Source: Heligmosomoides polygyrus polygyrus
Taxonomy: Eukaryota > Nematoda > Chromadorea > Rhabditida > Heligmosomidae
Length of the DNA stretch: 64,000 bases
Assembly: GCA_947396885.1 (NCBI GenBank)
Contig: OX377205.1
Span: 70,404,969-70,468,968, forward strand
Direction: 5' to 3'
Part shown: piece by piece, positions 9,633-21,985 of the stretch
How positions within the stretch are numbered: the stretch's first letter is position 1
Layout of the letters: each line of letters opens with the position of its first letter
Notes under the pieces: model-generated
The model's input: only the letters and a program-made list of their open reading frames with translations
Database searches by the model: none
Told to the model about the DNA's origin: nothing
Program-made: the position numbers and the translations under genes

Positions 9633-11107
9633 ATTGCCAATTGTCTGCACACTACAAGCTGTTAACAGGCAAATCTTTAAAAGAACTCATCATCAGATAG
9701 AAGTATAGGGTTAACGTTTATTCGAGTAGTGTACGGATAGCCGTCATTATCCACACATAAACGACAATGAAAGCAGTTTGATTTCACTTCTATCATAACG
9801 TTCGAAACGGCAGAACATAAATGTTAAGCGAGCAGGAGCCATGCTTTTAAAAACGTGAAATTTAGTGGGGATTTCAATTTTTTCTAAATGCAAAATTGCT
9901 TGCATTGGAAAAATTTTTTCGTTTGTTATTTCTTAAATGCGATGCTAAGGACGACATTGACAAATGCATTGCGTAGACACCCAAGCCCTTGCAGGCCTCA
10001 GAATGGCCCATTTCGAAAGAGTGTTCAATTCATAATAAATGATTCCTTGAAGAAAACGTGGAGCAGGGCTAGCGAACAGGACGAAAGCGGACCTCGTGAC
10101 GGACGTTGTTCGGATGTGGTGGCTGTTTTTCGCCGATGATGGTGATACGCTCGACCGGGGATGGCTTAATTAGTTTTTGACTGGGCGATGTTGTTGGCTT
10201 GGGGTTTCAGCTGGAGGGCGTGAAGACGGCCAGAAGCCGGGGCTGGAGCGAAAGAAGCCTTCGGCCTCGTGCAAAACACCCATCGTCGACGGCAGGGAGC
10301 CACGTATTCATCAGCGCCAGACGACTGATGGATGGCAGGTCGGCATCCAGCAGAACCCGAGGCCTATTGGCGTGTTCCAATTGGCTTCAGGAGAGATCGG
10401 CCGGCCATCAAGTTGCCATGGAAAAGCCAGTCGACATCGCCCTGGATCGTTAGGCGATGATTTATGGATGTCGACGATTATTGGATGCATTGAGAGAAGC
10501 AATATTTTTGGAGATCCCTTTTGACTGGTGAGCTTCGAAGTGAGGTTATGGGAATCTGAAAAGGACTCTGCAAGAGGGGAAGTGGGAGCGCACAGCAAAG
10601 CAACTAACTAAAAAGAAAGCAAGCAGAAAACTTGGCAAGAGAAAGGATGCCAGTCACCGCAATTGGAGCGCTTTTTAGAGACAAGGGAAAGAATTGGAGC
10701 ACAAGTTTAGTCAAAGTTGAGAACGACCGTAGGGAAGTCATCTTCACCAAGAATTGAGGAAGGCACGCATGGAATAGCCTTCATTTTTCGGGGAAAGGCA
10801 AGAGCTAATGGAAGCAAGACGAAAGCGGTCGGGTTTCACGCGTCGTGCCCTCGTGAGGAAATTCGAAGCCTGCCCAGCCCTCACCTGACATTCATCGGAG
10901 AAGATTTGAAGCAGCCTGAGAGCTGGAGGTTGCTGGTACGTGTTCATTCTGGAGAGCAAATTTGAGGAAGTCGCAGCGAAATTAGCATGGGCAGCTTGGC
11001 AACCTCAGTGGCGTCGGGAGGGCCATTCGAGTCTTTCAGGATCCTTCTTACCGTTAGTTTAACGTAACTATTGGATAGAACAGACAGGACAAGAAAAAAA
11101 TTATTGA
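9633..11107. other. Unassigned, moderately GC-rich stretch
   Basis: From about 9960 to 10980 the GC content is higher than in the flanks, and frames of up to 115 codons are open, but the translations show no domain or codon-like pattern I can support. Host non-coding DNA or an unrecognised exon is possible. Confidence 0.3.
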
Positions 11108-11119
11108 TTTATTTACTTA

Positions 11120-11410
11120 GGTGGAGCACAGTAGTAGAAGGTACCAAATATCTCGTGTACCCGTTACTAGGTCCTTAGTTCGAATTTGCTACCCAGGCGA
11201 GCCAAGCCTTCCATCCCTCCGAGATCAGTGAATTGGTAGTAGGCTTGTCCGGGAAGGAGGAAGCACTGAGTTGTCCATCAGCTGGCCACCGCAAGTCATT
11301 GTATGGCCCAAATACGCATTCGAATGACCTCACGGCATCCTGTATGAGTAGAATGCGTGGCGCATTTCTAAAAGGGATTGAGTAACGCCGTTCTTTATGC
11401 TTTGTGCTTT
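11120..11410 (+). mobile_element. tRNA-derived SINE
   Basis: The copy has a mutated head (B box TAGTTCGAATTTG) and well-kept body blocks (GGCCACCGCAAGTCATTGTATGG is shared with other copies in the window), with a tail of CTTTATGCTTTGTGCTTT. TTTATTTACTTA before it and TTTATTTAACTAA after it resemble a target-site duplication. Confidence 0.85.
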
Positions 11411-11422
11411 ATTTAACTAAAG

Positions 11423-11693
11423 TAGTGAAAACGGTAGCGCAGGGGGCTCCCTCCTACACAGAACCAAAGCTCTTCGTTCGACTCCACGCAGACTACCCAA
11501 CCATTGCGTGGGGCTGGGGTGATTTGCTCCCACGGTTGCCTGGGAAAGGTGAAATACTGACTTGTCCAATGACTGTATCACTGTATAGACGAGATGCATA
11601 CTCAAGCGACCTGTCTGATATCCGGAGGAAGCCTAGGACGTGATACATTCTGAAATATGTTGAATAACGTCAACCTTTATCATTTATTCTTTC
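11423..11693 (+). mobile_element. Diverged tRNA-derived SINE, adjacent copy
   Basis: It starts with an A box (GGTAGCGCAGGGGG) and a B box (TCGTTCGACTCC) and retains GTTGCCTGGGAAAGGTGAAATACTGACTTGTCC-type blocks in shorter form, ending in a TTTATCATTTATTC tail. It follows the preceding copy directly, so one inserted at the tail of the other. Confidence 0.75.
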
Positions 11694-12659
11694 ATGTAAG
11701 TTGGTTTTCTCTTGCGACAGAATGATCCTGTGACCCGTTTCATACCACATACATCCCCGAAGCGGTATTAATGTTCAGATTGATATAAGCTCACTTCACC
11801 ATTGACTTTACAGACAATTTTCTTTTAACGTAGAACCTCAACTTTGATCCAGTTTTGTCTTAGAAGATTTAAGCAATAGTTGTAGCACAGGAAAATTGGG
11901 CTATTCACCTCAAACGAAAAGGCAATTAAATCCCTTAATTTTTCCCAACATTCTACGTTTTTGCAAACTTTTCAGACAACATGGTTTTTCTACGCAACGA
12001 TACTAAAAACTCGGTAACGGTGAAACTTAATGGAGACAGGAATTCGTCGTCATCCGATGATCGAACACGAACTCTGCTTTGCGTTTAGGAGAGGAAAGAT
12101 TGTCTTGCCTGAAGGATTACATAGGACACTGTTTTGCGCCAGCCAATACTAACCATTGGTAAGCCCTTTGATGTGGATAAAGATAGCAAAAGGTCCTATC
12201 GCTTCTGCAAAGCGGAAATGTAATCTTTCACTTTCCAGGACAAGTGTTATCAATTAGTCCAGGCAAGCTAGCTTTGCTTCATTTCCCTTTAATTTAAATG
12301 AATCCTCTCATCTTTGGGATGGTGGAAGGTTAGAAGTGAAAGGAAGGAAGCCAACTAGTCGCTGGCACGAAAAAAAGCTGTTGATACGAAACTGAAGATG
12401 TGGCCGAATTAAATGCGAAAAGGACCTAGAAGGCGCGCGGAAAATATTGAAACGAAGTTTTCAGGCAAGCAACCTCAACTCACGAAAATTTGTTGGTGAA
12501 CTAATAACAAGATATAGAACATATCGAGTTTTAAACTGTTCAACTCGGCTGCCTTTCCGACGAATGCAGATCCGAAGACGTTTGTGGAACCGTATCGACG
12601 GTCCACCGCGGGTAGTCTTTGGCTATTGCACCCCATGCTTTGAAAAAGAGCTACTCTAG
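11694..12659. other. No recognisable feature
   Basis: No supported gene or element. The open frame at 12447-12659 shows nothing recognisable. Confidence 0.35.
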
Positions 12660-12815
12660 CCGATGAAGAAGTCAGTCACTCTTCCCAGACAAGACTGGTA
12701 TCAATTCAATAAACCTTGGTTGGCCCGAGAAATCGAAAATCCGAACCAAGAACCTTGCATCGGGTGTACGCGACAGTCGGTGCCTCCTTCCGATGCGCTC
12801 CACGCGGCCAAAGTT
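12660..12815 (-). mobile_element. tRNA-derived SINE, 5' half
   Basis: The minus-strand head at 12725-12815 has the GCGTGGAGCGCATCGGAAGGAGGC-type start in shortened form and the body to the TCTGGGAAGAG block; the 3' half and tail are missing. Confidence 0.75.
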
Positions 12816-12832
12816 TTAGAAACTAAAGTAAA

Positions 12833-13325
12833 ATGACGTCCGACTCCGTGTCCACCTATTCGACTCGACTACTCTTCCATGCCCTAACATACGCCTTAGA
12901 GCCCTCGGCCAAACCAGAGCAGGATGAACACTATGAGGACGATGCTCGAAGTGACGCAGGTGAGAGAAGGCCTCCAGAGTTCCGAGCTTCGTTGACGTTC
13001 AAATATCAGACACACTGCCGCATGTCGCATGGGTCAAGTCGTCGAAAATTAGGTTGGCCACGTAATGCGCTTCGCAGACACCCACTGGATGAGATCCGGC
13101 ACCGACTGGATTCCCGAAGGTGCCAAGAGAACACCGGGATGCCCACCAACGCGTAGATCGGACTTCTTCGCTAAAGGCCTGAAGGAACAATATGACGCTC
13201 TTCGTATCCCTGTAAATCATTGAAGCACTATGACTCGCGGAAGGGACGAATAAAGACGCTGCTGGTGCCCTCTCGAGCAATTTGATGATCAACCGGACGA
13301 CTGATGGTGATACAGGTGCAAGTAA
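12833..13325 (+). pseudogene. LINE family 2, C-terminal fragment
   Basis: The segment matches the C-terminal part of the endonuclease-RT ORF that is also present at 63592-64000. It covers the region after the RT palm, through the counterpart of [12 protein letters not shown] to [15 protein letters not shown] and [13 protein letters not shown], then the 3' end with a GGTGATACAGG tail. Several frameshifts and stops are present, so it is a dead copy. Confidence 0.8.
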
Positions 13326-14600
13326 AGTAAGAGGATGCGCATACCAAACATGTGGAATAGCTAGAATGGGCGTGGATAGAGCGGTCATCTAGAGTCCCCT
13401 CCTTTTGATACGTTAATATTCCTGGATTTTAGCACGCTTGTGGATTGAATTCTTATATAAAGGAGGAACAATGTTTTAAAAATTTAAGGAAAGGAAGCCA
13501 ATACCCGGCAGTTTAGAAAATTTAGCCGCTTATAAGGTCAAAAATCATTTGTAGTTTATTTAATTAATATTTTTTTATTTATTTGTTATAATCGCAGAGG
13601 GCAAACATCAAAAACTAGAGGTATGCACTACCTCCCCTATATGGGAAAGCTTGCATATGAACCTGCTTTTCTGAATCTTTCATTCGCCCTCTTAAACGGT
13701 TGATCGGTGGTTTTTGGTAGTCAACGACTCAACAAGGAAGAAGGGAGCAGAAACCCCTCGCAGAGGTGCGTTTTGGCAGTGAGCGCGTGCAAGCGAGGAA
13801 TGTGTGTTGCTATCCGGGGTATTAAGACACCCCGGAGGTGGGAGCAAGCGCAAACAAATCTCTCAGACGCGGCTAATTAAGGATTGATTAAGGACGATTG
13901 GTGCTGTCGTTGTGGCTGCTCTCAATTTTGAACGCTCTGGGGTTGGGGCAACTCAAATTAATGGAAGAGTAGTCTCGAGTAGTAGAACGTTCCAAAGGGT
14001 AAGAGCAACAGGCCGTCGCAATCGATCCGGACGAAAAAAGCGGCCCAAGGTGTCCTAAAGGCTGTTCCCGCTTCATCCGCCAGACAACTCTCCCGTTTAT
14101 CGGCAGTCAACAAGTAATTTGGAGCCAATTACGCGGCCGAAGTGTAGCGGAGTTCGAGAAGAAGTATTTGTCGAGGGCAATGGATTCGCCACACGAGGGA
14201 AAAGTTGAGGAAATTTGGAGCAGGCTAGCCGACACCAATGGAGCCTTTCGCAGTTAGCATGCTTGGATAAGTGAGGGGACGTGGACAACTCCTATAAGCG
14301 GCTATAACAGACGAGTAATGAAATCTGGGGCGCTTCGTAATTTGCCCGATTGGCGATCGACCACGAGAAACACAGGGCGGGCCGGCGGCCGTGTGGCAGG
14401 ACGCCTCTGCAGAGAATGCACAAGGTGCTTCGTGTCTGCTGTTACAAAAATTTGACCTGGAGAATGGAATGGATGAGGGAATCCAAAGCCGGCACTCCTG
14501 GAGCCCCATCTATAGAATTCACGGCAAATAAGTACTATCATATTTAAAAGTGCACAATGAATAGCCATTAGAGGTTGCTTCGATATAGCTCACAGGACCC
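13326..14600. other. Unassigned, partly GC-rich
   Basis: 13740-14320 is GC-rich and contains a short hairpin, CCGGGGTATTAAGACACCCCGG-like, at 13814-13835. No coding frame or element ends can be supported. A host regulatory or untranslated region is possible. Confidence 0.3.
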
Positions 14601-14621
14601 CCAAGGACCCCCCCCCCCCCC

Positions 14622-15862
14622 CTCTATCACCTATCATCCCGTTGACCATCGAATTGCTCGAGCGCGCGTTACGAAGTCTCCTTCCCTGTCCCGTGCTCCA
14701 TCCTCCTCGCTCGAGGGGCTCAAAGTGCGTCATATCGTTCGTTCACGAAGAAGTCAGGCAAATATGTTTATAGGCATCCTGGTGTTCCTTTCACATCCCG
14801 TGGAATACTATCGGTGACGGCTCTTCTCCAACGGCTGCCTGCAAACCGCATTATGTGCCTGGCCCACCTAATTTTCGACGACTTTGCCGGGCTCAACGTC
14901 ACTGATACTCGAAAGTCGACGATGCTCGGCACTTCGGAGACCTCTCACTTGGGTGAATCGTGTCACTTCGTACTTTTGATTCCACTACGCTACCTAGATA
15001 CGCACTCGCAGCTGGAGCACTTCGAGGAGTTTCTTTCGTTAAGCGAGGAAGAAAAACAGAAACGGAAACCATCGAAGTCGGCCAGTACTCGCCCTGCTTG
15101 CTTAGTGCTGCTTGTTATGAGCACCATGTCGTCAGTGAAGATTAGATGGTGCAATTGCCGGTCGTCGACTTTCACTCCCATGTCTTCCCATTCTAAATAA
15201 TACACGACGCTTTCTAGGGTGGTGCAGAAGAGCTCTGAGGATGTAGTAACCTCTTGTTGAGCCCCTCTCTTCACGTTGATGAGGAGTCGTTGTATCATTG
15301 ATAGAATGGTGAGATATTGTGCGTGAACCCACTGTACAGTTCTTGAAGGTCTCTGATGTGATGAGTAGGGACGCCCTGAGTAAGCAGTGCTTTGATAACA
15401 GCTTACCGAGTGCCTTCTTCAGGTTGATGAACGTAAGGCACAGCGGCAGCTTGTACTCTCGCGACACTTCGATGAGCTTCGTAACGGTGTGTTTTTGGTC
15501 GATCGTGCTGAATCCTCTCCGAAATCCCGCATGTTCGCTGTCCTTCGTCCAGCGTTCTGCTGATCCTATTCAGGATGACTCGAGTGAAGAGCTTCTAGAC
15601 TGCGGACAACAGGCAGATCGGGAGATAGTTGCCAATGTCGTGCACGTCTCCTTTCTCAGTATAAGACCAGCAAGATGGTCCTGCTGGTCTTCCACTGAGA
15701 TGGAACCGTGCACTTCGACAGGTAGCGCGTGAAGAGCCGCGCCAGAGTATTGATAAGCGTTAGCGGGAGGTTCTTCAGATGTTCGGGTCTGATCCTGACG
15801 GGATCGGGTGCTGTACGCTTCTTCACCGACGAGATGGCGTGTTGGATCGCGGCAGTATGGAG
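14622..15862 (-). pseudogene. LINE family 2, rearranged RT copy
   Basis: On the minus strand this holds the RT core and C-terminal region of the second LINE family. Recognisable blocks are SREYKLPLCLTFINLKKA (motif A region, around 15420-15467), LHHLIFTDDMVLI (motif C region, FTDD for the usual FADD) and the 3' end with a short GGTGATAG-type tail at 14622. Frameshifts, deletions and an altered segment near 15000-15070 make it non-functional. A C run at 14608-14621 borders the tail. Confidence 0.8.
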
Positions 15863-16445
15863 CTAGGAGAGAAAGAATAAAAAGCAGGTCTCGGCACCTC
15901 CTTAGACGACTTGGTTTAGGTTTACTCTTTACTAAATTTTTCAATACAACGGAAGTATGACGCACGAGGCAGGTATTCACCTTAGCACTGCTTGTTCCCC
16001 TAAAGTGGCTCTGACCTCTTGATCACGGTTCCAGCAACACATCTATCTTCAAGTCAAATTGGATACCTTATACATGACATCGTGGTGGACACTTTTAAAC
16101 TGACTATCTTTCAAAACGATCGAGTTTCACATTACTCCTGACGCCCATTAGAGAACTCACTATCAGTTTTATATACTTTATGGTTAACCTTCTCATAAAA
16201 GCGAAACGGTGCTTGAAACTTTATAAAAAATTTTGCAAGAGGAAACTTATCACAACTTATTTCAAGGCGAAAGCAGAAAATTTTCGGTGTGTTTAAAGAA
16301 TGGATAACCCCATGCACTCGTCCCCCATCTGTTCTTTTGATTAGTGGTAAAAACTTTATTCACATGTGGTGATACACCCATAAACGGTGCAACAAAACCC
16401 TTTATAGCCTTTTTGCGGTTTCAAGTAGGCAGTACTTCCACTATA
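15863..16445. other. No recognisable feature
   Basis: AT-rich in its right half; nothing supported. Confidence 0.35.
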
Positions 16446-16447
16446 AA

Positions 16448-16690
16448 GAGAAATCATGACGAGCTAGACGAGGGCAGTCCATAGGAAGCGAGGAGAATAG
16501 CGCAGGTATTGGCTGAAGCTGCACATTCAGGGTTGAGCACCAGCAGTGCTCGCCGGAACTTCGCCAACTTCAAGACCAAGATGGCCGCTCTGCGACGTCC
16601 TGACGGAACCGTCACCTCTTCCAGAAGGGCCATGGAGAAGGTCATCCACGACTTCTACTCAGCTCTTTTCGATAGCCAACTCCCTCCAAG
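16448..16690 (+). pseudogene. LINE family 2, middle-domain fragment
   Basis: It matches the linker between endonuclease and RT of family 2: SARRNFANFKTKMAALRRPD and GTVTSSRRAMEKVIHDFYSA are visible and have counterparts at 29200-29320. Both ends are truncated. Confidence 0.8.
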
Positions 16691-17772
16691 CATCCTTCCA
16701 GATGAAAAAGTACTTCACAGTTTTAAAAACATTATCACACTTTCTGGCTTTCCAACATGTTGCGCATACCTTCCTTTCTGCAATGGAACACAGAGAAACA
16801 TCAAACATTCAGAATGAAGGAAGCTGACTGGGTACACTTTTCTCTATCCTCGTCCTCTCCTCTCACTGGAAAGTGACTTATGCTCAGGAGTAGCTGGACT
16901 GAGGTCAGTAAAGAAGGCGTTTCACTCGTATGCCTTTCGGAGTCAAATCCGATGACTTTCACACATTCTTTGTTGAACCATAAAAGGCTAAATTTTCAGA
17001 GAGAAGAAATAAAAAACAAAATAATAAAAGAAAGTGTTTAGAAAAGGTCTCTTTAGCTAGACGAACCATTGTGTTGTGTACCACCTGTGATTCTTCAGCG
17101 AAAAAGAGGAGCATATACTAAGATCTCCTGGAACCCTATTTGCACAGAAAAGGTAGGAATTATAAGCTAGCGAGCGCTAGTAGGCCAATTCCGACAACCA
17201 TTTAAGACCACCAAACATTAAACGCAGTCTGTATCTCAACGCCTTCATTCAGGTCCCTCAGAGCTTAATTAGAACAAAATTTCGACTTTTCTGGAATGCC
17301 TCAGCTTTGAGAACATTCTCATAAAAGTAGACTGACTCCAGCTGCCGAGATGATGTGCCGTAGTCGAGAAGTCAAGTCAAGAATCAAGTCCTTCCTTTCG
17401 ATTTGTAAAGCGTCGTGTGAGTTTTTTACAGGTATACATTGCGACGATTAGCGAATTTTATTAGCGGTTGCAGAATCGCACATGATCGGCAAAAAGGCAA
17501 TGATTCTCGGCTGTAGAGCAGATACGATCATGTGACGAACGCCAGGTAGAAGACCTTGAGGAGAAATTTGAGAGCTACAGAAGGAAGTACTCCGGCAACA
17601 ACCACAGAAGCATACTCCGTTTTTAAACGATGGCTTAGTGAAACATTGAAACTAATTTGTCAAATAATTTTTAAGCTTATAGTTTAAGTTTTCGCGAAAG
17701 ATAATTATCAGATGTTATGTTATAAAACTATCCAAATATTCCTCCGCAATAAGATCATCTAATTTTGTAACG
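16691..17772. other. No recognisable feature
   Basis: No element ends, tRNA-like boxes or supported exons. Confidence 0.35.
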
Positions 17773-18007
17773 GGGCTAGGTAGCGCAGTCGGAAAAGGCG
17801 CCGACTGATGCGCACACAACGGTTCAGGGATTGGGATCTCCCGGCTAGGCCATCCAAGTCTTCCATCCCTTCGGGGTCGGTGAATCGGACTACATTGACT
17901 GGTCCATTGTTTTGCTTCCGAAAATCGTTGAATAGGCCAAATACACGTACAGATTTTCCTCAAGATATCCCTCAGAAGTATAATGCATTACACATTCCAC
18001 AATAGGG
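17773..18007 (+). mobile_element. tRNA-derived SINE, diverged
   Basis: The head GGGCTAGGTAGCGCAGTCGG holds a perfect A box. The B-box region is degraded (CGGTTCAGGGATTGGGATC). The body includes TCCATCCCTTCGGGGTCGGT and the 3' block CAGAAGTATAATGCATTACACATTCCAC; the tail is lost. Confidence 0.8.
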
Positions 18008-18216
18008 TTCACTACACCGTACATCTTTCAACCTTTTACTTTTTGATAGGAATTTTGCTCCCACAAAATAATTTTACACCGACACACCTTGCAAGTACGA
18101 ATGCTGAGATGTACATTGACACTTACCTCTTTTGAAGCTGTTTTTAGTCTGATGAAAATTGAGCGCGTTTCTGCACAGATAAGCCCAATATAAAATCTCA
18201 TATAAAATCTAATATA

Positions 18217-19481
18217 CAGGGTGTTCCAAAATAACGTGATGAAGATCTAAATTATAACTACGATAGAGCTGAGAAGTTTACAAAACAATACATAAATAAC
18301 AGCAGCATAGTCACTAGGCAACACTATATTCGACCGGACTCGAAGTAGTCTCCTTTGGCGCGAATACAGAAAAGAAACGTTTGGTGAAGTTTTTGGCCAT
18401 GGGCCGCAAGTCATCTGGAGGCATTCGTTCCCACACTCCACGCAGAGATTATACATGGACCTCCAGGTTGTGGTGGCGCTTGGCACACACCCTGGCCTTC
18501 AAAATGGACCACGCGCTGTAGTCAGTTAGATTCAGATCCGGGGAGTGCGGTGGCCATTCTTCAGACATGACGATGTCCTGAAGATTGGCCTTGTACCATG
18601 CTTGCGTGCTTTTCACCCTGTGTTCAGGGAATGAGCCTTCTTGAAACGTCCACTGCGCACTGCTGAAGTGTCGCTGGGATTAGAAAAGTGCTATGTCCTT
18701 AAAGATGTCCCGTCGGTACACATCTTGATTTATTTTTTATACCCATTCATCCACAGAAACCAAGAGGTCTTTCATTTGGTGTAGATTCTTCCTCAAACCG
18801 TGACCGCTTGCGGATTTTAACGATGTTTGACGACGAAGGTGGCTGCAGCCTTTCCAGATCAGATCCTTCCGTTTTGGCGATTGCGAAACTACTCCACAGT
18901 GAACTGCTTCTCGTCCGTGAAAAGTGTTCGCTCCCACCCAGGGACCTGCAGCCTGCAGCTTGAGGTGTTGGCTTCAATGGATCTGTCCGCGCTTATTCTT
19001 GTCCATCTAATGCCGGACTTTAAAGAGCGTGTAGGGCTCTAGTTCGTGTTTCTTTCTGGCTATTCAATGCCCTGATGTGAGATTGACACCGATGTCATGG
19101 GCGATTTTTCTCAGAAGACCCTCGGATTTGTGATTGTTCGCTTTTCGATGATTTTCCGGATCTGCGGCGTATTGACAGTGCGATCTTTTCCTTGTCCTGA
19201 ACGGTCACCTTCATGGCCAAGCCTTAGACATCAACGAGTTTCTGTGCAGACAATCGACCGAGTAGGTTAACGATATCGCATTGGCGGCTTTCTTGACGAC
19301 AAAGTTCCAAAGATGATTTGACCTCTTGAGAAAAACCGTAACTGGGACAAAATATAACTTTAAAAATTATACACGGACAGAAGGATATGCACAACAAAAT
19401 GGCTATTAAAGCCATGCTGCAGACCAATACATTCGCTTGGGAGAACGTCAAACCTTCATCACGTTATTTTGGAACACCCCC
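18217..19481 (-). mobile_element. maT/mariner-type DNA transposon (degenerate)
   Basis: A 1265-bp element is bounded by inverted ends of about 28 bp: GGGTGTTCCAAAATAACGTG at the left and its reverse complement at 19457-19479, mismatching only at the outermost bases. TA dinucleotides flank it at 18215-18216 and 19482-19483. The minus strand encodes a decayed DDE transposase. RTLFTDEKQFTVE near 18890-18925 carries the first catalytic Asp and is followed by a stop; EWPPHSPDLNLTDYSAW near 18510-18560 carries the third. SPDLN with DY-W is typical of the maT (D37D) group. Stops and frameshifts make it inactive. Confidence 0.92.
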
Positions 19482-19496
19482 TACTTATTAGAAGAG

Positions 19497-19660
19497 CAGT
19501 CGGAGAGACACGTCGTTGTATGAGAAGGATAGAACACTGACCTGCTCATCGGGTGGCCATTGCGAGTCGTTATGCAGGGCAAATGCGCCTTTAAATTACA
19601 CCCAAGAAATTTCGTAGAGGTTTAAAGCGCGACACATCCAAAAAAGCATCCTATTGCCAG
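19497..19660 (+). mobile_element. tRNA-derived SINE, 3' part
   Basis: Only body blocks remain: GAGAAGGATAGAACACTGACCTG-like, CATCGGGTGGCCATTGCGAGTCG-like and GAAATTTCGTAGAGG. The head is missing. Confidence 0.6.
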
Positions 19661-20152
19661 TATTGTGCTAAGATAGATGGAGATATGAGATGTGAAGCTG
19701 AAGAGCACCGTTCTCGTTCTAAGTCTTGGCTGTGAGAACATGAGGGCCAAATCATTCTGAATAAGTCGACTAACTAGATTAGGATGGCGCTAATCCATCC
19801 TTTTTTGATTTCGGTAGGAGTAACAGCGCGTTCCCACACCCCGTGCTTGCGCCTTCGGGTTCGTCCGCTGCAGCGCAGGAGTGAGGAGAATTCATACAGC
19901 GGCCAAGAAACGACGAACAAATAATTGTCCTCGAAGCTGCTGCGAATTCATTGTCTTCTGCGCGGAAACAACACAGCAGGAGCGAGCGGTTAGTATTGTT
20001 CCTCTACTAGCTACTACTAGGACAGTAGTATCGGCCGACTGGCCGCCCGCCTAATGCCTCTGGTCGTCGTGGTCATTGTTCCAGCGCAACCACTCACTCT
20101 CGATCGGCAACAATTAGACCGCGGATTCTTGCATAATGACAGTTTTTCATGC

Positions 20153-20194
20153 ATGGCAGCGCTTCTCCTCCACGCCGTCGTTTACGCGAGCGGG
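20153..20194 (+). CDS. Possible first exon with signal peptide (speculative)
   Basis: An ATG at 20153 opens MAALLLHAVVYASG, a short hydrophobic N-terminus like a signal-peptide start, and runs straight into a strong donor, GTAAGTGAG, at about 20195. The flanking DNA (19830-20350) is GC-richer than its surroundings, as often near gene starts. No downstream exon was identified, so this is only a hint. The alternative ATG four bases upstream gives a different, basic peptide. Confidence 0.2.
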
Positions 20195-21754
20195 TAAGTG
20201 AGCGTGGCGCAGTGCGCACGAATGGAGTTCTCATTAGGTCCGCGGGCCTAAGCCAAATGGAGCGTTCGGGACGACATAGCGACGGTTAAGGAAAGGGCAG
20301 GTGCCGGCGGATAATCGAGGAGAACGACCAGATCCTTGAACTAAGTTGAGTGGACTGACCCCATGACTAATCTGGAAGCAGGCGGGAGAACTAAAACTTT
20401 CCTTGAAGAGTTTGGTAAGCATTAAATATGAAATACCTTTCATTTTCGATTTAGATGAAAGTTGAGGTCTTCAGTATATTTTCTTTAAATGCAATGTGAC
20501 GAGGTAGAAAGAGGAAATCATTAGTTCATCCGTAACAAGGTTATACTAAGGCAATTTCCTCTTTAGTTCCATCGCTGGGTTACCGTGCCCTAGAAAATTA
20601 ACAAATTTTTTGAACAAAAAATAAGATAAACGAAGAGTAGATATTTATTATTTAAACTATAAAATAAATAAATTAAACCCTTGTGTTCTAGAAATTTGAC
20701 AAATATTTTAAACAAAAAAAAACAAAACAAACAGAGAGTAAATAAAATTTTTGTCTATCTCCACAGGATTTCGATGTTCATATTAAAGGACAGGAAGATA
20801 ACTCTTTGGAAGATAAGGTGTTGGGATGGTGTTGTGTAATTCCCAGTATATCACATTCTCTTGATTGATGATGTGCATATCATTTACACTGCGGAGCGAA
20901 AACACATTTTCTACTTTGAACATCTTAGGAATTGTCACTTCCGAAAATTAGCTGCTTAATAAAGCTAACTAAAGCGCGAAATTGTTATAATTTATTGCAC
21001 TCTAAATATAACAGCTGTTAAAATGACAATGAAATGAATAAAAATCACCTTCTAACTCCCGGAAAACCTTTACACGGGGAAGGAGGTGATTCACCACAAG
21101 TCATAGCATCTTTTGGGGTACGTTCTTCCAAATTTACTGGGACACGAGTTCAGCTTTTTGAATGTGACGCTCTAGTGTTCTCTAGCGTGTCGTATAAGGA
21201 ATAGCCGTTGACTATAGCGGACTTTACAGGTCTTCGTCTGTAGGTAAAATTATGGGCGGAGGCACCGGCTGCATTTCCTGCTCTTTTCGCTTTGTTGTTA
21301 GGAGCACCATTGTGGTAGAATGTCTAATTTTCATCGATATAAGGGTGGACCACGGGATAATGAAGACTCAAGAGTTCATTTATTCCGATTTCAACTGTAT
21401 TTCTACAAAAACGGGTGTGGTGGTGCAACCATGTAGACCATCATTGAAGGCAAGCGGCCGGAACAATTGACCCGATGTCGTTAGTTTCCTCTAATGTAGG
21501 CTCGTGTTCTCTGGCCTAAGTGCTCTATATCTTGGCATTTCTCAATGTGAACCACTGTGAAGGGATCTTCCTGGAAGAGAATGGAGGTCAGATAATCGAG
21601 CGTGACGCGCACGGGCGTGAAAAACTGCTCGGCAATCTCGCTAAATCAAAAGCGGGCCGTTTAATAATGTAATGTGTCGTATAGGCGTGAAGGATAACTA
21701 GTGTTTCAATTTCATCGGTTTTGCTTTACATTAGGCTTCCCCATGCTACCTGTG
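20195..21754. other. Unassigned; contains an AT-rich tandem duplication
   Basis: Around 20590-20760 an AT-rich block of about 100 bp occurs twice in tandem (AACAAATTTTTTGAACAAAA-like and ACAAATATTTTAAACAAAAA-like). A fragment resembling the common SINE head (GGAGGCACCGGCTG) lies near 21258. No gene could be supported. Confidence 0.35.
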
Positions 21755-21985
21755 AGAGGAACGTTGTGCAATCGGAAGGAGTGGTTGTGCACCAGGATTC
21801 AAGGTTCTTGGTTCGGATTCCGCTCAGGTCAAGCAAGTCTTCCATCACTCCGTCGTCGGTGCATTGGTATATTGATTGTCTGAGAAGAATGGAACACTAA
21901 GTGGTCGGTGTATGTATGGACCAAAGACGTATTCAATTTGCACCCACAATATCCTGTCGAAGCGGATTGCAGAGCAAAGTTTAAT
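21755..21985 (+). mobile_element. tRNA-derived SINE, diverged
   Basis: It keeps the B-box region TTCTTGGTTCGGATTCCGC, the TCTTCCATCACTCCGTCGTCGG-like block and the 3' block AATATCCTGTCGAAGCGGATTGC, but no clean tail. Confidence 0.75.

Noticed and set aside
15570..15980. 136-codon minus frame as a separate gene
   Set aside because: Its sequence lies within the rearranged LINE family 2 copy and includes out-of-frame RT sequence.
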